49,806 nucleotides of DNA from NCBI RefSeq assembly GCF_000430725.1, contig NZ_AUMO01000065.1:12292-62097 (forward strand), written 5' to 3'. A program made the translations under genes and the position numbers. A model generated the notes under the pieces. That model saw only the letters and a list, made by a program, of their open reading frames with translations, was not told where the DNA came from and made no database searches. Within the stretch, counting starts at the first letter, position 1, and every line of letters begins with the position of its first letter. Below are positions 45,225 through 49,806 of the stretch, piece after piece. The stretch comes from Azohydromonas australica DSM 1124 (GTDB lineage: Bacteria; Pseudomonadota; Gammaproteobacteria; Burkholderiales; Burkholderiaceae_C).

Positions 45225-45252
45225 AAAACGCGCCGCAATTGCGGCGCGTTTT
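45225..45252. terminator. Bidirectional intrinsic terminator after lpdA
   Basis: AAAACGCGCCGC (45225-45236) and GCGGCGCGTTTT (45241-45252) are perfect complements with loop AATT. A second hairpin, GGGTCGCG (45184-45191) with CGCGACCC (45202-45209), lies just upstream. Both lie between the convergent lpdA and Nudix genes. Confidence 0.92.
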
Positions 45253-45301
45253 GCAATGAGGCAGTAATCGGTACGGGGTGGGGCGGTCCGGCGCCTGTCC
45301 G

Positions 45302-45853
45302 CTATTCAATATCAGCGGCGTGCAGCCCGAAGTGGCCGCGCTTGCGGTCCTCGAAGTAGCGGCGCAACGTCTCGCGCACAGTGCGGAAGGCGATCTGGTC
45401 CCAGGGCACCTCGGCTTCGGTGAACAGCTTGGCCTCGATCGTTTCCGGGCCGGGGTCGAAGCGGGTGTCCTGCAGCTTGGCGAGGTAATAGAGGTGAACC
45501 TGCCCGACCTGGCGCACGTTCATCACGCTGAAAAGCTGGCCCAGCTCGATGTGGGCGCCGGCTTCTTCCACGGTCTCGCGCAGGGCGCCCTGCGAGGTGG
45601 TCTCACCGAGTTCCATGAAGCCGGCCGGCAACGTCCAGAAGCCGCGGCGCGGCTCGATGTTGCGCAGGCACAGCAGCACCTGGTCGTTCCACGTCGGCAG
45701 CGTTCCGACGACGTTGAGCGGGTTCTCGTAGTGGATGCGGCTGCAAGCCGGACAGACCGCGCGCTCCCGATTGTCATCAGGTGGAATGCGGTATTGCACG
45801 TGGCTGCCACATGCGGGGCAGTGCTGGATCCTGCTGCGCTCGGACAAAAGCAT
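45302..45853 (-). CDS. Nudix hydrolase with N-terminal zinc ribbon
   Basis: This 183-residue protein has a complete Nudix box: Gly78, Glu84, Arg92-Glu93, Glu96-Glu97, Gly99. That is the Mg-binding pyrophosphohydrolase signature. The N-terminus carries a Cys4 zinc ribbon (Cys12, Cys15, Cys34, Cys37), as in NADH pyrophosphatase NudC and ADP-ribose pyrophosphatases of this type. It lacks the SQPWPFPxS motif of NudC after the box, so NADH is not a safe call; ADP-ribose or another nucleoside diphosphate derivative is likely. It is transcribed alone, divergent from maiA across 126 bases. Confidence 0.9.
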   Translation of the reverse strand: MLLSERSRIQHCPACGSHVQYRIPPDDNRERAVCPACSRIHYENPLNVVGTLPTWNDQVLLCLRNIEPRRGFWTLPAGFMELGETTSQGALRETVEEAGAHIELGQLFSVMNVRQVGQVHLYYLAKLQDTRFDPGPETIEAKLFTEAEVPWDQIAFRTVRETLRRYFEDRKRGHFGLHAADIE

Positions 45854-45979
45854 GGGCCGAGTTTAGCGCGCGCCCTCGGACGCCCCCGGCAGCGTGCAGG
45901 GTTCACGCCATGTTCAAAAGCGCTGTGAGGCAGGTATGCTGCACTGCGTCAATCCCGCAGTTCCGCAGTCATCCCAGAA

Positions 45980-46618
45980 ATGCAGCTGTACAACTACTTT
46001 CGCTCCTCGGCGTCCTACCGCGTCCGCATCGCACTGGCCCTGAAGGGTCTGGCCTACGAATACAAGCCGGTGCACCTGCAGAAGAAGGAGCAGTTCGCGG
46101 AGTCGTATGCGGCCGTGTCGGCCTCGCGCCTGGTGCCGCTGCTGCGCGACGGCGACGCGTCGCTGACGCAGTCGATGGCCATCATCGAGTACCTGGACGA
46201 GACCCATCCGCAGCCGCCGCTGCTGCCCTCGGACCCGCTGGGCCGCGCCCGCGTGCGTGCGCTGGCGCAGGACATCGCCTGCGAGATCCACCCGCTCAAC
46301 AACCTGCGCGTGCTGCGCTACCTGGCGCACGACCTCAAGGTCGGCGAGGACGACAAGAACCGCTGGTACCGCCACTGGGTCGAGACCGGCCTGGAGGTGG
46401 TGGAGCGCCAGCTGGCGGATCACCCGTCCACCGGCCGCTTCTGCCATGGCGACACGCCCGGCCTGGCCGATTGCGTGCTGGTGCCGCAGATCTTCAACGC
46501 CCAGCGTTTCAACTGCCGGCTGGAGCACGTGCCCACCGTGATGCGCGTGTACGAGGCCTGCATGCAGCTCGACGCCTTCGACAAGACGCAGCCCTCCGCC
46601 TGTCCCGATGCCGAGTAA
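45980..46618 (+). CDS. maiA: Maleylacetoacetate isomerase (zeta-class GST)
   Basis: This 212-residue protein has the zeta-class glutathione transferase signature SSASYRVRIALALKGL (residues 9-24). The segment YDE-like IIEYLDETHPQPPLLP and EIHPLNNLRVLRYL further support it. The enzyme isomerises maleylacetoacetate to fumarylacetoacetate with glutathione in tyrosine breakdown; some relatives act on maleylpyruvate. No other genes of that pathway are in the window. Its last 11 bases overlap pgeF, so the two are probably co-transcribed. Confidence 0.92.
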   Translation: MQLYNYFRSSASYRVRIALALKGLAYEYKPVHLQKKEQFAESYAAVSASRLVPLLRDGDASLTQSMAIIEYLDETHPQPPLLPSDPLGRARVRALAQDIACEIHPLNNLRVLRYLAHDLKVGEDDKNRWYRHWVETGLEVVERQLADHPSTGRFCHGDTPGLADCVLVPQIFNAQRFNCRLEHVPTVMRVYEACMQLDAFDKTQPSACPDAE

Positions 46619-47393
46619 GGCTCTGCAGGGCGTGCTGAGGCCCGAGTGGCCGGCACCGGCCGGCGTGGGCGCATTCATGAGCACGCGCGAGGGCGGCGTC
46701 AGCGCCGCGCCCTGGGACGGCGCCAACCTGGGCGACGCCGTGGGCGACAGCCCGCAGGCTGTGGACACCAACCGCGCCCGCTTCGCCGCCGCCGCCGAGG
46801 GCGGCACGCCGGTGTGGCTGCGCCAGGTCCACGGCACGCGGGTGCTGCGATTGCGCGCCGGCGAGGCCTTGCCGGCGCAGCCGCCCGAGGCCGATGCCGT
46901 GGTCACCGCCGACCCCGGCCTGGTGTGCGTGGTGCAGGTGGCGGACTGCCTGCCCGTGCTCTTCGCAGCGTCCAACGGCCGTGCCGTCGGCGCTGCGCAT
47001 GCGGGCTGGCGCGGCCTGGCCGGTGGCGTGCTCGAAAACACGCTGGCCGAGGTGTGCGCGCTGGCGCGCTGCGAGCCCTCCGATGTGCTGGCCTGGATGG
47101 GGCCCTGCATCGGGCCGGAGAGTTTCGAGGTGGGGCGCGACGTGCTGGAGGGTTTCGGCGTGGATCCGGACGGTCCGGCCGACCCGGCCTTCGCCTGGCG
47201 TCCGCGTGCCGACGGCAGCGCGCGCTGGCTGGCGGACCTGCCGGGGCTGGCGCGGCGCCGGCTCGAATTGGCAGGTCTGCGTCAGATCAGTGGCGGACAG
47301 TGGTGCACGGTGCAGGATCGTTCACGGTTCTTCTCGTTCCGGCGGGACCGGGTCACGGGGCGGCAGGCTGCCGCCGTCTGGCTGCGCGGATGA
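46608..47393 (+). CDS. pgeF: Peptidoglycan editing factor PgeF (multicopper polyphenol oxidase/laccase-fold family)
   Basis: This 261-residue protein belongs to the YfiH/PgeF family, which in E. coli removes wrong amino acids (such as L-Ser) from UDP-MurNAc precursors. The metal ligands are His75 (RQVHGT), Cys114 (VADCLPVLF) and His131 (HAGWRG). The ATG at 46608 overlaps the end of maiA by 11 bases. Its own last 72 bases overlap the facing small membrane-protein gene. It was long annotated as a laccase; I follow the newer family name. Confidence 0.92.
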   Translation: MPSKALQGVLRPEWPAPAGVGAFMSTREGGVSAAPWDGANLGDAVGDSPQAVDTNRARFAAAAEGGTPVWLRQVHGTRVLRLRAGEALPAQPPEADAVVTADPGLVCVVQVADCLPVLFAASNGRAVGAAHAGWRGLAGGVLENTLAEVCALARCEPSDVLAWMGPCIGPESFEVGRDVLEGFGVDPDGPADPAFAWRPRADGSARWLADLPGLARRRLELAGLRQISGGQWCTVQDRSRFFSFRRDRVTGRQAAAVWLRG

Positions 47394-47588
47394 GGCGGTG
47401 TCCTCGGCGCGCTTGCGCGCCCGTCGCCGCGCCGGCGTCCCCAGGAGGTACAGGACGATGGACAAGGGCAGTACGCCATACAGCAGCAGCGTGAACACCG
47501 CGCCGAGCAAGGTGCCGTTGGGCGCCATGGCTTCGGCCACGGCCATCATCAGCACCACGTACAGCCATGCCAGAGCAACCAAGTACAT
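47322..47588 (-). CDS. Small two-helix membrane protein, unknown function
   Basis: This 88-residue protein has two hydrophobic helices (about residues 2-22, YLVALAWLYVVLMMAVAEAM, and 28-50, LLGAVFTLLLYGVLPLSIVLY) followed by a basic patch (ARRRARKRAE) and a Pro-rich hydrophilic tail. The ATG at 47586-47588 was chosen; a TTG at 47603 would add five residues. The gene overlaps the end of pgeF by 72 bases tail to tail. I recognise no family with a known role, but the clean membrane topology and the positive-inside tail support a real gene. The overlap means the tail is read in antisense to pgeF codons. Confidence 0.72.
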   Translation of the reverse strand: MYLVALAWLYVVLMMAVAEAMAPNGTLLGAVFTLLLYGVLPLSIVLYLLGTPARRRARKRAEDTASSAQPDGGSLPPRDPVPPEREEP

Positions 47589-47718
47589 AGCAAAAACCCG
47601 CAATTACGCAGAATGACGTATTTCGTACAATGAAAACTGTTGTCATGATGCGGTAAGACACGAAGCCTACAACGCGATCCAGCAACGGTTTTCGTGAAAA
47701 AGTCCTCAGGAGACGAGC

Positions 47719-49416
47719 GTGACACTGCATCCCATTCCCGCACTGCAACAGCTTGGCGACAACGCCACGGCGCTGAGTGCCGCCATCTCGGAAGCGCTGC
47801 GCGCGATGTCGGGCCTGAACCTGCCGATGCAGGCCATGACCAAGCTGCAGGGCGAGTACCTCAACGAGGCGACGGCGCTGTGGAACCAGACGCTGGGCCG
47901 CCTGCAGCCCGACGGCAGCGCCCAACCGGCCAAGCTGGGCGACCGGCGCTTCTCGGCCGAGGACTGGGCCAAGAACCCCGCCGCGGCCTACCTGGCGCAG
48001 GTCTACCTGCTCAATGCCCGCACGCTGATGCAGATGGCCGAGTCCATCGAGGGCGACGCCAAGGCCAAGGCGCGCGTGCGCTTCGCCGTGCAGCAGTGGA
48101 TCGACGCCGCGGCGCCGAGCAACTTCCTGGCGCTCAATCCCGAGGCGCAGCGCAAGGCGCTGGAGACCAAGGGGGAGAGCATCAGCCAGGGCCTGCAGCA
48201 GCTGTGGCATGACATCCAGCAGGGCCACGTGTCGCAGACGGACGAGAGCGTGTTCGAGGTGGGCAAGAACGTCGCCACCACCGAGGGCGCGGTCGTGTAC
48301 GAGAACGACCTGTTCCAGCTCATCGAGTACAAGCCGCTGACGCCCAAGGTGCACGAGAAGCCGATGCTGTTCGTGCCGCCGTGCATCAACAAGTACTACA
48401 TCCTGGACCTGCAGCCGGACAACAGCCTCATCCGCTACACCGTCGCCCAGGGCCACCGGGTGTTCGTGGTGAGCTGGCGCAACCCCGACGCCTCCGTCGC
48501 CGGCAAGACCTGGGACGACTACGTGGAGCAGGGCGTGATCCGCGCCATCCGCGTGATGCAGCAGATCACGGGGCACGAGAAGGTCAACGCGCTGGGCTTC
48601 TGCGTCGGCGGCACCATCCTGAGCACGGCGCTGGCGGTGCTGGCCGCGCGCGGCGAGCAGCCCGCGGCGAGCCTGACGCTGCTGACCACGCTGCTGGACT
48701 TCAGCAACACCGGCGTGCTGGACCTGTTCATCGACGAGGCCGGCGTGCGCCTGCGCGAGATGACCATCGGCGAGAAGGCGCCCAACGGCCCGGGCCTGCT
48801 CAACGGCAAGGAGCTGGCCACCACCTTCAGCTTCCTGCGCCCGAACGACCTGGTCTGGAACTACGTGGTGGGCAACTACCTCAAGGGCGAGGCGCCGCCG
48901 CCCTTCGACCTGCTGTACTGGAACTCCGACAGCACCAACATGGCCGGGCCCATGTTCTGCTGGTACCTGCGCAACACCTACCTGGAGAACAAGTTGCGCG
49001 TTCCCGGTGCCCTGACCATCTGCGGCGAGAAGGTGGACCTCTCGCGCATCGAGGCGCCGGTGTACTTCTACGGTTCGCGCGAGGACCACATCGTGCCCTG
49101 GGAATCGGCCTACGCCGGCACGCAGATGCTGAGCGGCCCCAAGCGCTATGTCCTGGGTGCGTCTGGCCACATCGCCGGCGTGATCAACCCCCCGCAGAAG
49201 AAGAAGCGCAGCTACTGGACCAACGAGCAGCTCGACGGCGACTTCAACCAGTGGCTGGAAGGCTCCACCGAGCATCCTGGCAGCTGGTGGACCGACTGGA
49301 GCGACTGGCTCAAGCAGCACGCGGGCAAGGAAATCGCCGCACCCAAGACTCCCGGCAACAAGACCCACAAGCCCATCGAGCCCGCCCCCGGGCGTTACGT
49401 GAAGCAGAAGGCCTGA
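47719..49416 (+). CDS. phaC: Class I polyhydroxyalkanoate synthase
   Basis: This 565-residue synthase polymerises (R)-3-hydroxyacyl-CoA, mainly 3-hydroxybutyryl-CoA, on the granule surface. The catalytic triad is Cys295 (lipase-like box GFCVGG), Asp456 (REDHIVPW) and His484 (GASGHIAGVI). The N-terminal domain (about 1-190) is the variable helical region of class I enzymes. The start is GTG at 47719 with AGGAGA six to eleven bases before it; no better ATG lies upstream. The thiolase gene follows after 53 bases, the usual phaC-phaA order. Confidence 0.96.
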   Translation: MTLHPIPALQQLGDNATALSAAISEALRAMSGLNLPMQAMTKLQGEYLNEATALWNQTLGRLQPDGSAQPAKLGDRRFSAEDWAKNPAAAYLAQVYLLNARTLMQMAESIEGDAKAKARVRFAVQQWIDAAAPSNFLALNPEAQRKALETKGESISQGLQQLWHDIQQGHVSQTDESVFEVGKNVATTEGAVVYENDLFQLIEYKPLTPKVHEKPMLFVPPCINKYYILDLQPDNSLIRYTVAQGHRVFVVSWRNPDASVAGKTWDDYVEQGVIRAIRVMQQITGHEKVNALGFCVGGTILSTALAVLAARGEQPAASLTLLTTLLDFSNTGVLDLFIDEAGVRLREMTIGEKAPNGPGLLNGKELATTFSFLRPNDLVWNYVVGNYLKGEAPPPFDLLYWNSDSTNMAGPMFCWYLRNTYLENKLRVPGALTICGEKVDLSRIEAPVYFYGSREDHIVPWESAYAGTQMLSGPKRYVLGASGHIAGVINPPQKKKRSYWTNEQLDGDFNQWLEGSTEHPGSWWTDWSDWLKQHAGKEIAAPKTPGNKTHKPIEPAPGRYVKQKA

Positions 49417-49469
49417 GCCGCGGCCCCTGAGCCTTCTTTAACCCGACCTTGACAAACGAGGAGATAAGC

Positions 49470-49806
49470 ATGACCGACATCGTCATCGTCGCCGCAGCCC
49501 GCACCGCCGTGGGCAAGTTCGGCGGCACGCTGGCCAAGACCCCCGCTCCGGAGCTGGGCGCCGTGGTCATCAAGGCCCTGCTGGAGAAGACGGGCGTCAA
49601 GCCCGACCAGATCGGTGAAGTCATCATGGGCCAGGTGCTGGCCGCCGGCGCGGGCCAGAACCCCGCGCGCCAGGCGATGATGAAGGCGGGCATCGCCAAG
49701 GAAACGCCGGCGCTGACCATCAACGCCGTGTGCGGCTCCGGCCTCAAGGCCGTGATGCTGGCCGCCCAGGCCATCGCCTGGGGCGACAGCGACATCGTCA
49801 TCGCCG
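49470..49806 (+). CDS. phaA: Acetyl-CoA acetyltransferase, N-terminal part
   Basis: The first 112 residues of a biosynthetic thiolase, cut by the right edge. It condenses two acetyl-CoA to acetoacetyl-CoA, the first step of PHB synthesis. The start MTDIVIVAAARTAVGKFGGTLA and the acylated cysteine Cys88 (NAVCGSG) are typical. A GGAGA ribosome site lies before the ATG. It follows phaC directly, so a reductase gene phaB is expected next, outside the window. Confidence 0.94.
   Translation, partial: MTDIVIVAAARTAVGKFGGTLAKTPAPELGAVVIKALLEKTGVKPDQIGEVIMGQVLAAGAGQNPARQAMMKAGIAKETPALTINAVCGSGLKAVMLAAQAIAWGDSDIVIA

Noticed and set aside
45937..45951. TGCTGCACTGCGTCA upstream of maiA as a third PhaR site
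   Set aside because: It matches 13 of 15 positions of the phasin operator but the dyad is broken in the right half, and maiA has no evident link to PHB. Chance similarity is likely in this composition.
47604..47718. Promoter or operator upstream of phaC (TACAAT near 47627 and an ATGAC/GTCAT dyad)
   Set aside because: The -10-like box has no convincing -35 at the right distance, and the dyad arms are short and far apart. Nothing firm can be claimed.

Overview
This window looks like chromosomal DNA from a Betaproteobacterium of the order Burkholderiales, probably near Comamonadaceae or the Caldimonas/Rubrivivax group. The base composition is very GC-rich and coding density is high. Several features fit that placement: an EF-P with Arg32 beside its rhamnosyltransferase EarP, a DUF934 gene inside the sulfite-reductase cluster, an E3 subunit with its own lipoyl domain, a Bug-type solute-binding protein, and polyhydroxybutyrate (PHB) genes. 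The genus call is an inference from gene content. I see no phage, integrase, transposase, CRISPR, tRNA or rRNA, and no gene-free stretch longer than 300 bases.

Layout, left to right. 1-3.3 kb: the start of ETF-ubiquinone oxidoreductase, then an SDR protein, YceH and a hotdog thioesterase. 2.7-4.8 kb: a PAS-LuxR regulator divergent from the two-subunit 3-oxoacid CoA-transferase scoAB, with a striking set of half-sites between them. 4.8-8.2 kb: divergent lipoproteins, a phospholipase-D/cardiolipin-synthase type enzyme and a gamma-glutamyltransferase. 8.2-12 kb: pyrD, rpiA and mnmC. 12-13.8 kb: efp and earP on the minus strand. 13.9-17.9 kb: uvrC, a TonB-C lipoprotein, pgsA and an EamA transporter in one tight plus-strand run. 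17.9-20.2 kb: a TonB-dependent receptor preceded by a TPP riboswitch.

20.4-25.7 kb is a minus-strand assimilatory sulfur block: cysI, a DUF934 gene, cysH and cobA, followed by a 7Fe ferredoxin and a ferredoxin-NADP reductase that could feed it electrons. 25.9-32.4 kb holds a patatin lipoprotein, a phasin, a histone-deacetylase-like hydrolase, a NhaD-like antiporter, a 2-hydroxyacid dehydrogenase and a Bug protein. 32.5-35.5 kb holds prlC and folD. 35.6-45.2 kb has a FixL/FixJ-like two-component system divergent from the pyruvate dehydrogenase operon aceE-aceF-lpdA. The right end holds a Nudix hydrolase, maiA, pgeF, a small membrane protein, phaC and the start of phaA.

A carbon-storage theme joins distant parts. 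PDH makes acetyl-CoA, phaA and phaC turn it toward PHB, the phasin coats the granules, and scoAB can activate acetoacetate. The phasin promoter is bracketed by two near-identical palindromes of PhaR type. The observations I rate highest are the TPP riboswitch on a receptor that would normally be labelled a siderophore receptor, the one-helical-turn array of CTACTTAA sites in front of scoA, the PhaR-like operators, and an SDR protein that has lost both its catalytic Ser and Tyr.
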